Part shown: piece by piece, positions 27,554 to 37,605 of the stretch
Layout of the letters: the number at the start of each line of letters is the position of its first letter
Position numbering within the stretch: position 1 is the first letter of the stretch
Assembly: GCA_964549945.1 (NCBI GenBank)
Contig: CAZJXD010000010.1
Span: 1-64,000, forward strand
Direction: 5' to 3'
DNA length: 64,000 bases
Source: B25-G16 sp964549945
Lineage (GTDB): Bacteria > Desulfobacterota > DSM-4660 > Desulfatiglandales > B25-G16
The notes under the pieces: generated by a model
What the model saw: the letters and a program-made list of their open reading frames with translations, nothing else
Database searches by the model: none
What the model was told of the DNA's origin: nothing
Position numbers and translations under genes: made by a program

Positions 27554-29678
27554 CATAACCTCTAAGCTCCTCTCCTACCATCCTACGGCGGACGTAAGCC
27601 TGGTAGAGAAGGCCTATGTTTACTCCGCCAAGGTACACAAGGGACAGGTCCGCCTGTCCGGCGAGCCCTACCTCTCCCATCCCCTGGAGGTTGCCGGAAT
27701 TCTCACCAAGATGAAGATGGACGAGGTGACCATTGCCGCGGGCCTGCTCCACGATACAGTGGAGGACACACTGGCCGAACCCTCGGATATCCAACGCCTC
27801 TTCGGAAAAGAGGTGGCAACCATCGTGGACGGGGTCACCAAGATCAGCAAGATACATTTCCTGAGCAGAGAGGTACAACAGGCGGAGAACATACGGAAGA
27901 TGATCATCGCCATGGCCACAGATATCAGGGTGCTGATCGTGAAGCTGGCGGATCGAGTGCACAACATGCAAACCCTCGGCTTTCAACCCCACGAGAAACA
28001 GGAAATAATCGCCAGGGAAACCCTCGATATCTACGCGCCTCTCGCCGGGAGGCTCGGCATCTACTGGCTGAAGGCAACCCTGGAGGATCTGTCGCTCTTT
28101 TATCTGGAGCCCAAGATCTACGATGCCATTCGGCTGGGCATTGCCGAGAGACAAGAGAAACAGGAGAGATTCATCAAGGAAATAAAGGAGGCCCTTGACC
28201 AGAAGTTAAAGGAGGCCAATATAAACGCCACCATAAAGGGGAGACACAAGCATTTCTACAGCGTGTACCAGAAGATGATGGAGCAGGACCTGGCCATTGA
28301 TCAGGTTTACGATATCATGGGCTTCAGGATCATCGTGAACTCCGTGAAGGATTGCTATGAGGTGTTAGGCCTCATCCACTCCATGTGGAAGCCGGTGACG
28401 GGCCGTTTCAAGGATTATATATCCCTGCCCAAGGACAACATGTACCAGTCCCTCCATACCACCGTGATCAGCCCCCTTGGCGAGAGGATGGAGATACAGA
28501 TAAGAACCTGGGATATGGACAGGATCGCCGAGGAGGGGATTGCTGCCCACTGGAGGTATAAGGAGGGACATGGGGCTAGAAAGGGGATGCAGGGTCAATA
28601 CGCATGGGTGGGACAGCTGCTCGAGTGGCAGAATAGCTTGACCAACCCAAGGGAATTCTTAGACACCGTTCGAACGGATCTCCTGAGCAACGAAGTCTAT
28701 GTGTTTACCCCCAAGGGCGAGGTCAAGGCACTTCCCAGGGGCGCTACGCCTGTTGATTTCGCTTACAGCATCCATTCGGAGATTGGAAACAAGTGCGTTG
28801 GCGCCAAGGCCAACGAGAGGATCGTTCGTCTGGACTATCAGCTCAGAAACGGGGACATCGTTCAGATCATTACCTCGAAAAACAGCAAACCCAGCAAGGA
28901 CTGGCTGAAGTTCGTAAAGACATCCACCGCAAAAACCAGGATCAGACAATGGATAAAGAAGGAGGAGCGGGAAGGCAGCATCGCCATCGGCAAGGATATC
29001 CTGGAAAAAGAGCTCAGGAAGGCAAACGTCAGTACATCCAAGCACCTCAGGGATGAGCAGCTCCTGGAGGTTGCCCACAGATTCTCGCTCGAGAGCGTGG
29101 ATAATCTTCTTGCCAGCATTGGCTACGGGAAGATCTCGGCGAAACAGGCGTTAAACCAGTTCTTCCCTCAACCATCCACAAAAGAGGATGCCTCACGGGG
29201 CATAGTCCAGAAGATCGTCCACAGGATCAAGAGGAAAAAGGAGGATACGGGCATCAGGGTGAAGGGAATGAGCGGCATGCTCATTCGATTCGGGAAGTGC
29301 TGTCATCCCCTTCCAGGTGAACCGGTTATAGGCTTTATCACCCGAGGAAGGGGGGTTACCGTTCACGCGAAAAATTGTCGCTACCAAAGGGATGCCGACC
29401 CGGAGCGTCTGGTGGAGGTAGAGTGGGAACCCTCCGAGGAAGTAAACCATCTGGCAAGGCTAAAGGTTACCAATATTTCCAAAAAGGGTATGCTTGCCAA
29501 TATCAGCACTATACTCAGCCAGAGCGAGGCCAATATCCTGAATGCGGAACTCCACACCACGGTCGATAAAAAGGGGATATCCATATTCACTATCGAGGTT
29601 ACCGATTACAATCAATTAAAGGAGATTATCTCGAAGATAAAGACCATCAAAGAAGTCTTAAAGGTGGAGCGGATCTGA
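27537..29678 (+). CDS. rel: Bifunctional (p)ppGpp synthetase/hydrolase (Rel/SpoT family)
   Basis: Makes and degrades the alarmone (p)ppGpp. The 713-residue protein has the HD hydrolase domain with an intact LLHDTVEDT motif (about 72-80), the synthetase domain (about 235-350, with YQSLHTTVI), a TGS domain (EVYVFTPKGEVKALPRGATPVDFAY, about 385) and a C-terminal ACT domain. The intact HD motif indicates that hydrolysis is retained. The start overlaps proS by 17 bases. It ends in TGA. Confidence 0.95.
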   Translation: MIRLNDITSKLLSYHPTADVSLVEKAYVYSAKVHKGQVRLSGEPYLSHPLEVAGILTKMKMDEVTIAAGLLHDTVEDTLAEPSDIQRLFGKEVATIVDGVTKISKIHFLSREVQQAENIRKMIIAMATDIRVLIVKLADRVHNMQTLGFQPHEKQEIIARETLDIYAPLAGRLGIYWLKATLEDLSLFYLEPKIYDAIRLGIAERQEKQERFIKEIKEALDQKLKEANINATIKGRHKHFYSVYQKMMEQDLAIDQVYDIMGFRIIVNSVKDCYEVLGLIHSMWKPVTGRFKDYISLPKDNMYQSLHTTVISPLGERMEIQIRTWDMDRIAEEGIAAHWRYKEGHGARKGMQGQYAWVGQLLEWQNSLTNPREFLDTVRTDLLSNEVYVFTPKGEVKALPRGATPVDFAYSIHSEIGNKCVGAKANERIVRLDYQLRNGDIVQIITSKNSKPSKDWLKFVKTSTAKTRIRQWIKKEEREGSIAIGKDILEKELRKANVSTSKHLRDEQLLEVAHRFSLESVDNLLASIGYGKISAKQALNQFFPQPSTKEDASRGIVQKIVHRIKRKKEDTGIRVKGMSGMLIRFGKCCHPLPGEPVIGFITRGRGVTVHAKNCRYQRDADPERLVEVEWEPSEEVNHLARLKVTNISKKGMLANISTILSQSEANILNAELHTTVDKKGISIFTIEVTDYNQLKEIISKIKTIKEVLKVERI

Positions 29679-29732
29679 AAAAACAGTATGCATCAGGCGG
29701 CATGAAGAGGGCTGAGACTCCATCAAGAGCGC

Positions 29733-29939
29733 TTATTGCTGGCCACCTACCGCATGCTTATCCACCAAGCCTGACCTGATACACCTGGTACAGACCTTCA
29801 TCCTCTTAGTTTGGCCGCCTACCTTCATCCTCACTGTCTGGAGGTTTGGATACCATCGCCTCTTCGTCTTGTTGTGGGCATGGCTCACGTTATACCCGAC
29901 GACCGGCCTCTTCCCGCATATATCGCATACCTTCGCCAT
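29733..29939 (-). CDS. rpmB: 50S ribosomal protein bL28
   Basis: Large-subunit ribosomal protein of 68 residues with MAKVCDICGKRPVVGYNVSHAHNKTKR and a second CTRC pair, so the zinc-binding form. The start ATG at 29939 follows a weak AAGGGAAT. It converges with rel and is a single gene. Confidence 0.95.
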   Translation of the reverse strand: MAKVCDICGKRPVVGYNVSHAHNKTKRRWYPNLQTVRMKVGGQTKRMKVCTRCIRSGLVDKHAVGGQQ

Positions 29940-30011
29940 TCGATCTATTCCCTTTCTTGCTTAACGCTCACCAATCTCTCAGGACGGAGCCTTGACAACT
30001 CACCATGTTCA

Positions 30012-31364
30012 TCACCATTTAACAGATTCCCCCCTCTTTAACAACTCTGAAATGAGTATGTCTACCTCGTTGGTGATCAAGTCATAGGCGGTACTGAGAG
30101 GCGGACTGAAGATAGTCTCATATTGAGAGACCCTCGCCAGCGGAATCTCCTCGCCGATCATCAGGATAATCCTCTCTCCTATCCTGCTCACCTCCCTCGG
30201 TCCCAGCAACTGCGCGCCAAGCAAGGCCTGTTTACGAGGGTCAACAATGAGTTTTGCCCAGAAATCCTTGCCCCCAAACATCTTCTTCCTGGTCGCCCCC
30301 TTTCTCACCACAGATAGAACCTCAACGCCCTCCTCTCTGGCTGCCCGCTCCGTTATGCCTACTGATACCACCGTGGTTCCGAGGATTTCCGCCCCGAAGG
30401 TGTTCAGCGAACCCAGAAAGGCAACGGTGTTCCCGAAGTGGATATTCCTCGCGATGAGCCGTCCGTTTCTATTCGAGTGTGTTGCAAGTCCGGTAACGAT
30501 CTTCCTTCCGTTGACCATGTGCCATCCCTCAATGCAATCCCCTGCCGCGTAGATGGATGGATCGCTTGTTTGGAGGTACTGGTTCACCTCAATTCCGCCG
30601 GTGTTCCCGATGGTAAGCCCGGCCTTCCTCGCCAGCTCCACGTTCGGAACAATCCCCTTGGCAACGAGCACCCAGTCCACTTCAACGGTCTCGCCGTTTG
30701 AAAGAAAGAGCCTCATCGCGTCCTTGCCCGATTCCGCCCTGAGCACCGTGGCGGAAAGGTGGAGGGAAACCCCCTCATCCCTCACGAGTGGCTCCAGCTT
30801 CTGGGCCATTTCAGGATCAAGCTGCTGCGAAAGCAGGGTGCCCGAAGATACTATCATGGAAACCGATGAATATCCCTTTCTGGTCAGGGTCTCCGTCATT
30901 TCAAGCGCGATCACCCCCCCGCCCAGAACGGCGGCCCTTTCTGCCTTTGCCATGATCGATTCGATCTCCCTGGCATACTCCAACTCCGTGGTGAGAGAGT
31001 GCACCCTTTCGCCCTCGAGCCCCGAGATATGGGGCATCTTCGCGAGAGCCCCGGTATTGATCACCAGTATATCGTAGGGAACCGCCTCGCCGTCTACGGT
31101 GACGACCTTCCTGTGTCTGTCGATGGAATCGACGTTCCTTCGGGTATGGAGGCCTATCGCCTTTTTCTCGAACCACTGGGGTGTGGCATAGAACATCTCC
31201 TCAAAGGACAGTGTATCCCTCAGCACAAAGGGTTGCTCGCATGGGGTATAGCCGGTCTCATCCCTTCTGGTATAGATATCAATCTGCGCGGGGTTTCCCA
31301 GAACCCTGAGGGTATTCGCACACACAATACATGCCCCGCCTCCCCCAATCATTACGATCTTCAC
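30012..31364 (-). CDS. FAD/NAD(P)-dependent oxidoreductase, CoA-disulfide reductase/NADH oxidase type
   Basis: A flavoprotein of about 450 residues. The first FAD-binding loop is VMIGGGGACIV, a second dinucleotide-binding site is AAVLGGGVIALEMTETL (about 145), and the FAD-binding GIEVNQYLQTSDPSIYAAGDCIE motif part is near 270. Cys in TPCEQPFVLRD (about 42) sits where CoA-disulfide reductases and NADH oxidases have their redox Cys. GTG at 31364 with GAGGGAG upstream is the likely start; an ATG frame from 31424 is less supported. The substrate (CoA disulfide, polysulfide, oxygen or another disulfide) cannot be told. Confidence 0.8.
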   Translation of the reverse strand: MKIVMIGGGGACIVCANTLRVLGNPAQIDIYTRRDETGYTPCEQPFVLRDTLSFEEMFYATPQWFEKKAIGLHTRRNVDSIDRHRKVVTVDGEAVPYDILVINTGALAKMPHISGLEGERVHSLTTELEYAREIESIMAKAERAAVLGGGVIALEMTETLTRKGYSSVSMIVSSGTLLSQQLDPEMAQKLEPLVRDEGVSLHLSATVLRAESGKDAMRLFLSNGETVEVDWVLVAKGIVPNVELARKAGLTIGNTGGIEVNQYLQTSDPSIYAAGDCIEGWHMVNGRKIVTGLATHSNRNGRLIARNIHFGNTVAFLGSLNTFGAEILGTTVVSVGITERAAREEGVEVLSVVRKGATRKKMFGGKDFWAKLIVDPRKQALLGAQLLGPREVSRIGERIILMIGEEIPLARVSQYETIFSPPLSTAYDLITNEVDILISELLKRGESVKW

Positions 31365-31529
31365 CTCGTGCTCCCTCTCACGTTGATTTTCCCTCAGCTT
31401 GACGGGTAAGATATACACCACCACGTACCAGATGCAAGAAAAAAATAGGCTCCGGAACAGGGCGGGATTTCAGCAACTGTGTCTGGAAGGAGTGTATGCC
31501 CGGGTGGAGGGACGATGTGAGGCCGCGAC

Positions 31530-32225
31530 CTAGTCGAGGGCCAGAAAGGTATTCGGATCAAGCCTCACCACCGTATCCGGTACGGATTCGCGCTCGTGAT
31601 CCCTCAAAAGCCTCAAGAACACTCCCTCATGGCCTGAAATCAACTGGACGATCACACTGAAGAGGTCAACGAGTTCGCCGCATGGATGGGGGATCTCGCT
31701 TTTCTCTGCCTCCGCACCATCCTCCTTTGAGAGGGCCGAAAACCATACGCCGACCTCGAATGCCTCGGCAAGCCCCTTAAATCCCTCAAAGAGATCCCTC
31801 CCTACCTCTGCGAAATCAACTCCATCCACAATAAGGGTATCAGGTTTAAAATCAATCCCCTTAATCAGATTGTCGAGGTTACCCCTGAGCCGCTCCAGGT
31901 CAAAGCTCTCCTTCAGGTAGGCGAGGATGATCCTGTTTCTCTCCAAAAGGCCCCGAACCTCTCCCTCATGCTCCACTTGCTGTGCCTTCATGAGATCGTT
32001 GAAGATGATCTCATAGTATGAGGCGATCTTCTCGGGTGAATCCCTGAGAGAAACGTGAACGAGCTTCTCACCCCTTAAGAGCCGATCGAACGCGATATGG
32101 ATGAGACAGGAGGTCTTGCCAAGCCCAGCCCCTGCGATGAGAACGCCCAGGTTTCCCTTGCCCAATTGCCTGCTTTTTGATCTCTCGAGCACCTTTAAAG
32201 GGCTCGCCCTTGAGAAGTCTTTCAT
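31530..32225 (-). CDS. RecA/KaiC-like P-loop ATPase of unknown role
   Basis: A 231-residue protein with Walker A GAGLGKTSCL (about 33-42) and a Walker B-like DTLIVDGVD (about 138). This layout is that of single-domain RecA/KaiC-like ATPases. The start overlaps the fusA stop by four bases, so it is co-translated with EF-G. I do not recognise a characterised orthologue. Confidence 0.7.
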   Translation of the reverse strand: MKDFSRASPLKVLERSKSRQLGKGNLGVLIAGAGLGKTSCLIHIAFDRLLRGEKLVHVSLRDSPEKIASYYEIIFNDLMKAQQVEHEGEVRGLLERNRIILAYLKESFDLERLRGNLDNLIKGIDFKPDTLIVDGVDFAEVGRDLFEGFKGLAEAFEVGVWFSALSKEDGAEAEKSEIPHPCGELVDLFSVIVQLISGHEGVFLRLLRDHERESVPDTVVRLDPNTFLALD

Positions 32226-34309
32226 GCGTTCCCCCTCTTTGCCTTGTCCTTATACCGTATTTTTAGATCCTCTTCCAGGGAGTAAGGGACCTTTGCGTAT
32301 CGGGAAAACTCCATGGTAAACTCCGCCTTTCCCTGCGTCAATGACCTCAGGGTCGTGGCATAGCCGAACATCTCCGCCAGGGGCACCTCGGCCTCCACGG
32401 TGGTAAATACCCCGTCCTCAGCCGAGCTCACGATCAAGCCCCTGCGCTGATTGAGCGAGGACATCACATTTCCCTGAAACTCCGAAGGGCACTCCACCGA
32501 TACCCTCATAATCGGCTCCAGTATAACTGGCTTGGCCCTCCCATAGGCCTGTTTAAAGGCACCTATCGCGGCCTGGATAAAGGCCCGGTCAGAGGAATCA
32601 ACCACGTGGTGTGCCCCGTCATTCACTGTCACACGTAGCCCAATTACCGGAAACCCGATCAGGAGCCCCTTGTTAAGGCATGACTGAAATCCCTTGTCCA
32701 CCGCGGGTATGAACTCAGTGGGGATCACACCCCCCCTCACCTCGCTCCTGAACTCATAGGCACCTTCATCGGTGGGCTCCATAAATCCGGCCACGCGCCC
32801 GTACTGACCTGCCCCGCCCGTCTGTTTCTTATGAGTATAATCGAACTCCGCCCTCTGGGAGATCGCCTCCCGGTATGCCACCTCGGGCATCCCGGTTTCC
32901 ACCTCAGCCTCGAATTCCCGCTTCATCCTCTCAACATATATCTCAAGGTGCAGCTCCCCCATCCCTGAGATAATGGTCTGACCCGATTCCTGGTCCACCC
33001 TGGAGTGAAAGGTAGGGTCTTCCCTGACAAAACGGTTCAAGGCCTTTGCCACATTGACTTTGGATCTATTATCCTTTGGGGAAATCGAAAGGGAGATCAC
33101 GGGCTCAGGAACGAAGATCGAATTCATCGCATAGTTCAGAGTCCCATCGGTGAAGGTATCCCCTGAAAAGCACTCCACCCCGAAAAGGGCCACGATATCT
33201 CCTGCACCAGCCCCCGTGATATCCTCCATCTCATCGGCATGCATTCTCACCAGCCTGCCTACCTTGATCCTCTTCTTTGTCCTGGTATTTACCAGATCAT
33301 CCCCCTTTGTAATCGATCCCTGGTAGATCCTCAGATAGGTAAGCTGCCCATAGGGGGTTACCTCCAATTTGAACGCTAACGCAACGAGGGGATCATCGGG
33401 ACTTGAGCAGAGCATTACCTCCTTGCTCCCGTGATCCATATCCAGGGCACTGTTCTTTCCGTCCGCCGGCGAAGGGAGGTAGCGAGTAACGGCATCGAGC
33501 AATGGCTGGACCCCCATGTTTTTATAGGCTGATCCCACGAACACCGGGGTGAGCTGCCTTGAGATGGTGCCCCTGCGTACCGCCTGGTGGATCAGCTCCC
33601 CCGTCACCGCGTCATCGAAAATGGCCTCCATGAGCTCATCGGAGAACATGGAAACTGCATCCAGCATCTCCTCCCTTCTCTTGGCGGCCTCATCCAGGAG
33701 ATGGGGGGGGATTTCCCCTTCCCTAAGCTCCCCCCCAAAGGGCCCCTCAAAATAGACGGCCTTCATGGAAACGAGGTCCACCACGCCCGAGAATGTATCC
33801 TCCAGCCCTATGGGTATCTGCATGAGCACCGGGTTATGGTTCAATCGTATGCGGAGCTGCTCCACCACCCGGTACGGATTGGCTCCCGCCCGATCGCACT
33901 TGTTGATAAAGGCCACCCTGGGCACCTTGTACCGGTTCATCTGCCGGTCAACGCTAATAGTCTGGGACTGCACCCCCCCTACCGCGCACAGAACCAGTAT
34001 GGAGCTGTCCAGCACCCTCAGCGCTCGTTCAACCTCGATGGTGAAGTCCACATGGCCGGGAGTGTCTATGATGTTGATCGTATGTCCCTTCCACTCGCAA
34101 TGCGTGGCAGCGGAAGAAATGGTAATGCCCCGCTCCCTTTCGAGCTCCATGGAATCCATCTTGGCACCTACCCCGTCCTTTCCCCTCACCTCATGCACGG
34201 CAAAGATCCTCTTCGTATAGTAGAGTATCCTCTCGGTCAGGGTGGTCTTTCCGGAGTCAATGTGGGCGCTTATTCCTATGTTTCGTATATGGTTAAGATC
34301 AGGGAGCAT
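32222..34309 (-). CDS. fusA: Elongation factor G (spirochaete/planctomycete/delta type)
   Basis: Translocation GTPase, about 695 residues, with all five domains. The G1 motif reads AHIDSGKTTLTERILYYT instead of the usual AHIDAGKTT, a mark of the lineage-specific spdEFG group. DTPGHVDF, NKCDRAG and the ERERGITI switch are intact. The start ATG at 34309 is two codons inside the longest frame. It is isolated from rpsL/rpsG/tuf and paired with the P-loop gene downstream. Confidence 0.93.
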   Translation of the reverse strand: MLPDLNHIRNIGISAHIDSGKTTLTERILYYTKRIFAVHEVRGKDGVGAKMDSMELERERGITISSAATHCEWKGHTINIIDTPGHVDFTIEVERALRVLDSSILVLCAVGGVQSQTISVDRQMNRYKVPRVAFINKCDRAGANPYRVVEQLRIRLNHNPVLMQIPIGLEDTFSGVVDLVSMKAVYFEGPFGGELREGEIPPHLLDEAAKRREEMLDAVSMFSDELMEAIFDDAVTGELIHQAVRRGTISRQLTPVFVGSAYKNMGVQPLLDAVTRYLPSPADGKNSALDMDHGSKEVMLCSSPDDPLVALAFKLEVTPYGQLTYLRIYQGSITKGDDLVNTRTKKRIKVGRLVRMHADEMEDITGAGAGDIVALFGVECFSGDTFTDGTLNYAMNSIFVPEPVISLSISPKDNRSKVNVAKALNRFVREDPTFHSRVDQESGQTIISGMGELHLEIYVERMKREFEAEVETGMPEVAYREAISQRAEFDYTHKKQTGGAGQYGRVAGFMEPTDEGAYEFRSEVRGGVIPTEFIPAVDKGFQSCLNKGLLIGFPVIGLRVTVNDGAHHVVDSSDRAFIQAAIGAFKQAYGRAKPVILEPIMRVSVECPSEFQGNVMSSLNQRRGLIVSSAEDGVFTTVEAEVPLAEMFGYATTLRSLTQGKAEFTMEFSRYAKVPYSLEEDLKIRYKDKAKRGNA

Positions 34310-34315
34310 CCACAA

Positions 34316-34684
34316 AACCCTCTTAATAAACTCCAGTTTTTTCTCTCGGTTAATCGCTTTGAAGTACGATCATCGAAACGTGTGCCATCCCTACTCCTAG
34401 CTCCAAAAGATGGCAAGCTCTATTTTGTGCAACAGCAACAAATTCAATAAAAGTAATTCATCCAGCCAAAAGATCAACCCTTGCATGGTAATATTCGAAT
34501 AGGAGGGTATTACCAGTAAAAAGGGAAAGGTGGGACATACACCTATGCTCCATGAAAAGATCTGTGGTAAAACAGCAAACAAAGTATGACATATGAGTGA
34601 CGCTTCGGTTACCTTGGGACTAGCTTCCCTTATGAGGGATATCGTTATCTCTCCAAAGGGCTTATCTTACTAATAAGAGGGCAA
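34316..34684. other. Intergenic region, no feature recognised
   Basis: 369 bp between fusA and a VOC-domain remnant. I see no RNA gene, terminator or reading frame that I can support. It marks the passage from conserved core genes to accessory DNA. Confidence 0.5.
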
Positions 34685-34870
34685 ATGAAAGCGGTGCTCA
34701 ATCATATAGGAATAGTCGTTCACGATGTCCTTGAAGTCGCCCGGCTGTTGCGCCTCCTGGGGCTCACACAGCTGACAAAACCTGAACTGGATCCTATCCA
34801 GAAGGTAGCGGCCTGCTTCCTGCTCATCCCCAACAGGCTCCTCATCGAACTCCTGCAGAAGGGAGCATGA
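34685..34870 (+). pseudogene. N-terminal fragment of a glyoxalase/VOC-fold protein
   Basis: 61 codons starting MKAVLNHIGIVVHDV, the start of VOC-fold proteins such as methylmalonyl-CoA epimerase. It continues to LLIELLQ, where the first beta-alpha-beta module of the fold ends, and then stops. Whole family members are about twice as long, so this is a truncated remnant or at best a half-fold protein. Confidence 0.55.
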
Positions 34871-34980
34871 ATGTTCCAATATTTTTTCCTTCGTCGCTAT
34901 TCCTTAAATTTCGCGCCGTTTCCCAAGCCTAAATAGATCGTGGCGGGAACGTCATGTTCTCTCGACAGCCTGTGAACCCT

Positions 34981-35118
34981 GTCTTCCGCCTTACCATAAA
35001 ACTCATGGAACGAGCTGGCTATGAGGCTATCGTGGCCAAGAACGGGGCGGAAGGCATGGGCAAGGTACAGGAGGATATGCCTATGAAGCCTTATTTGCTA
35101 TACATTAACAATCCATAG
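34981..35118 (+). pseudogene. Remnant of a response-regulator receiver domain
   Basis: In the frame starting at 34981 the translation holds LMERAGYEAIVAKNGAEGM. This resembles the second strand and helix region of receiver domains, and it stops soon after, before the phosphorylated Asp. There is no start codon with a binding site. Together with the VOC fragment before it, it shows decay at the core/accessory boundary. Confidence 0.4.
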
Positions 35119-35172
35119 GTGGTTTTCGACTGCTTTACTCCGATTGTAATAAGAATTACCTTTTGTTGCTTC

Positions 35173-37218
35173 TCATCTAATCCTATTTAAAAGCGTATAA
35201 GCAACGTTATATAATGCCATTGCGTTCCTATCCCGGTCCATCCCTGCAATCCCTCGGGCACGGTTCAGCATGGAATTACCTATACGCAAGATGATTCGCT
35301 CGGGAAATGTATTGGCATCTTGTATCGCCTCTTCTAAACGCTCAGTTACCAGTTTATCGACTACCGTGATTATTTGATCTATTATGTCACCCGCGCCATC
35401 TATTTGATCCCCTAATACCGATAACCTCGTCACAACGGAGGCAAGGTCTCTCAGTGCCGCCGGAGTTTGACCGGAATCAAGGTTATCCTGCGCCGATTGC
35501 AAATAATGTAACGCTAAGTCATACTGGTTACTCACCCAAGCGGGTGCATCGGCAGGCACTTCCAAGACCTCAAGATTCTCGGATATGCCTCCAACCGCGG
35601 ATTCAGGGGTATCGACTGTTAATGCAATGGTATCGGAACCCAGGCCACCATCATTGTCCATCACGGTTAAGGTAACCGTATAATGGCCAGGGGCCGAATA
35701 GGGGTGTAAAGGTGTCATCGTGCTGGTTGATGTCGTTCCGTCACCAAAATTCCACGTTATTGAATGAGTATCGAGTGTTCCAGGATCCGTATAACTACCC
35801 GTAAATCCAAGTAGATCACCGGGCAGGATAAATCCGGGATTCGGTTGCGTGACCCCGATCAAGGAAACAATAGGTGCTACATTATGGATGGTAATCGAAG
35901 CAGTGGCGGTATCGGTGAGCTCGCCATCAAATACTTCCACTGCAATCTCGCCGACGAGATCATTATAATAGGGTACTGTCACCATAGGATCTGATGAATA
36001 ATCAGTATCCCATATGCCATCGTTTTCGAAATCCCAACGGTATTGCAATTCGTCCTCATCCGGATCTCTGGAACCGGATGCATCAAAGGTTATCTCGGAA
36101 CCTTCATTGGCCTCGTAAGGACCGCCTGCATCCGCCACTGGCGGGTGGTTCCAGGGCGCCATCAACGGGTAATTATCCGTCCCCCATCCGCCAAAGGAAT
36201 AAGCTGTGTCCCCAATGCCGTCGGCACCCGGAGTATCCTGAGCCGGGCCATTATAGATATCCGTGCCCGCATAGGTATCCCAGTAGTTGCCTCCTGATGG
36301 ATAACCATCGTCCCATGTGTTGGGAGAAAGGGGAGATCCTGACCGATCCGATGTGTTGTTAATGAAGTTATTATGGTAGAAAATATCAGGGCCTGCCGAA
36401 TGGGTATATTTCACAGCGCACTCCGTGCTGTTCCGGAAGATGTTACCCCTTATGATATTGCCGGAGATTCCATAGGCCCTGAAATGGATACCCTGTTTGT
36501 TCCTGTCGCAGAAATTGTTCTCGATCACGTTGTTCATGGAACCGCTCCCCCACAGGAATATGGCTGCGGTTTCGTCCGTACCTGGGGTAAAAGCATTTTC
36601 GATAAGCTCATTGTCGTGGACCCAGTTTGACCCGTAGCGTCCGGAATCCGCAAGTTGAAGGCCGTTATGCGGATTATTATAGATATAGTTATGGGAATAT
36701 TCGTTATAGGCCCCTCTCATTGTATAAATCCCTAACTGATTGTTGGCCACATGACTATTCTTGATCCAGCAGCTGTTTGCGTCACTAAGATATATTCCAA
36801 TGTTGTTATTGTGAGCATTGATATTTTCGATCACACAATCGTTTGCATAGTCAATCCTAACCCCATCGCTTGTGCTTGCTGTGTTGGTAACGGTGAGGTC
36901 TTTGACAGTAACGCCGTTAGCAGTTATGAGGATTACATTTGCGCCTCCACTGCCATTAATGATTGTCGTGTCTTTTTCCTTGCCCTGTAACGTGAGTTCC
37001 TTTGCTATAGTCACGTTCTCGAAATAGGCGCCGGCGCTCACATACACCGTGTCTCCGGGACTGGCCGCATCTATCGCCTCCTGGATAGTAGGGTAGTCGT
37101 CCGGGACCGTTATGGTCCCTGGATCCGCGCCCACGTTCATCGGCAAACACGCACATACCATTATCACCAGAACAAGAACTATTTCATAAACAAACCATTT
37201 TCTCGCTGACCTTTCCAC
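35173..37218 (-). CDS. Large secreted beta-helix protein with PKD domains
   Basis: A predicted exported protein of about 681 residues. A GTG at 37218 lies nine bases after AAGGAGGG and is followed by a signal peptide (KWFVYEIVLVLVIMVCACLPMN). Next comes a right-handed parallel beta-helix of the NosD/pectate-lyase type (TVPDDYPTIQEAIDAASPGDTVYV, then repeats such as ENNFCDRNKQGIHF). Two PKD-like domains follow (PPVADAGGPYEANEGSEITF; FTGSYTDPG), then a helical C-terminal domain. A longer in-frame start at 37320 exists. The role is probably surface attachment or polysaccharide binding, which is inference. Its upstream region shares a block with the gene at 43644-45989. Confidence 0.8.
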   Translation of the reverse strand: MERSARKWFVYEIVLVLVIMVCACLPMNVGADPGTITVPDDYPTIQEAIDAASPGDTVYVSAGAYFENVTIAKELTLQGKEKDTTIINGSGGANVILITANGVTVKDLTVTNTASTSDGVRIDYANDCVIENINAHNNNIGIYLSDANSCWIKNSHVANNQLGIYTMRGAYNEYSHNYIYNNPHNGLQLADSGRYGSNWVHDNELIENAFTPGTDETAAIFLWGSGSMNNVIENNFCDRNKQGIHFRAYGISGNIIRGNIFRNSTECAVKYTHSAGPDIFYHNNFINNTSDRSGSPLSPNTWDDGYPSGGNYWDTYAGTDIYNGPAQDTPGADGIGDTAYSFGGWGTDNYPLMAPWNHPPVADAGGPYEANEGSEITFDASGSRDPDEDELQYRWDFENDGIWDTDYSSDPMVTVPYYNDLVGEIAVEVFDGELTDTATASITIHNVAPIVSLIGVTQPNPGFILPGDLLGFTGSYTDPGTLDTHSITWNFGDGTTSTSTMTPLHPYSAPGHYTVTLTVMDNDGGLGSDTIALTVDTPESAVGGISENLEVLEVPADAPAWVSNQYDLALHYLQSAQDNLDSGQTPAALRDLASVVTRLSVLGDQIDGAGDIIDQIITVVDKLVTERLEEAIQDANTFPERIILRIGNSMLNRARGIAGMDRDRNAMALYNVAYTLLNRIR

Positions 37219-37565
37219 TGTTCTGCCCTCCTTATCTTTTTCTGTTTCGAATCGCAACTGGACTTCTTCGCCTCTCCTAGTTACATCAATAAATATAGCT
37301 ACATCGCTGGAGCCGGTCATTTCGTGATCTTCATTAAAAAAGGTGCCGTGCTTTCAGGCTAAAATCGAAAACAGGTTCGATTACCATTTAGGCATGCTTT
37401 ATTGTGTTTATCTTTAGGATTTTTTATTTATCGAAGGCAAAAAATAACAGAATACTGCCATTACTATCAGAATAAACTGATTATGGCAATAATTTTTTCT
37501 AATTAATATTACTAATACGATAAATTAAAATATCCATAGTAGTATAATTTTCAGCTAATTATTTC

Positions 37566-37605
37566 ATAACTACTTATTTTAAATAGAAAATAATTAAGTA
37601 GTTAT
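37566..37605. promoter_or_regulatory. 11-bp inverted repeat in block copy 1
   Basis: ATAACTACTTA (37566-37576) and TAAGTAGTTAT (37595-37605) are perfect arms around an 18-nt AT-rich loop. In copy 2 the equivalent arms are ATTACTTA and TAAGTAAT: a C-G pair has become T-A, so pairing is kept despite divergence. A regulator operator or RNA stem are both possible. Confidence 0.5.

Noticed and set aside
37321..37400. Possible cyclic-di-GMP riboswitch upstream of the first beta-helix gene
   Set aside because: Some words (AAAGCACGGCACC) recall the GEMM motif, but the conserved core and helices could not be laid out and are not shared with the second copy.
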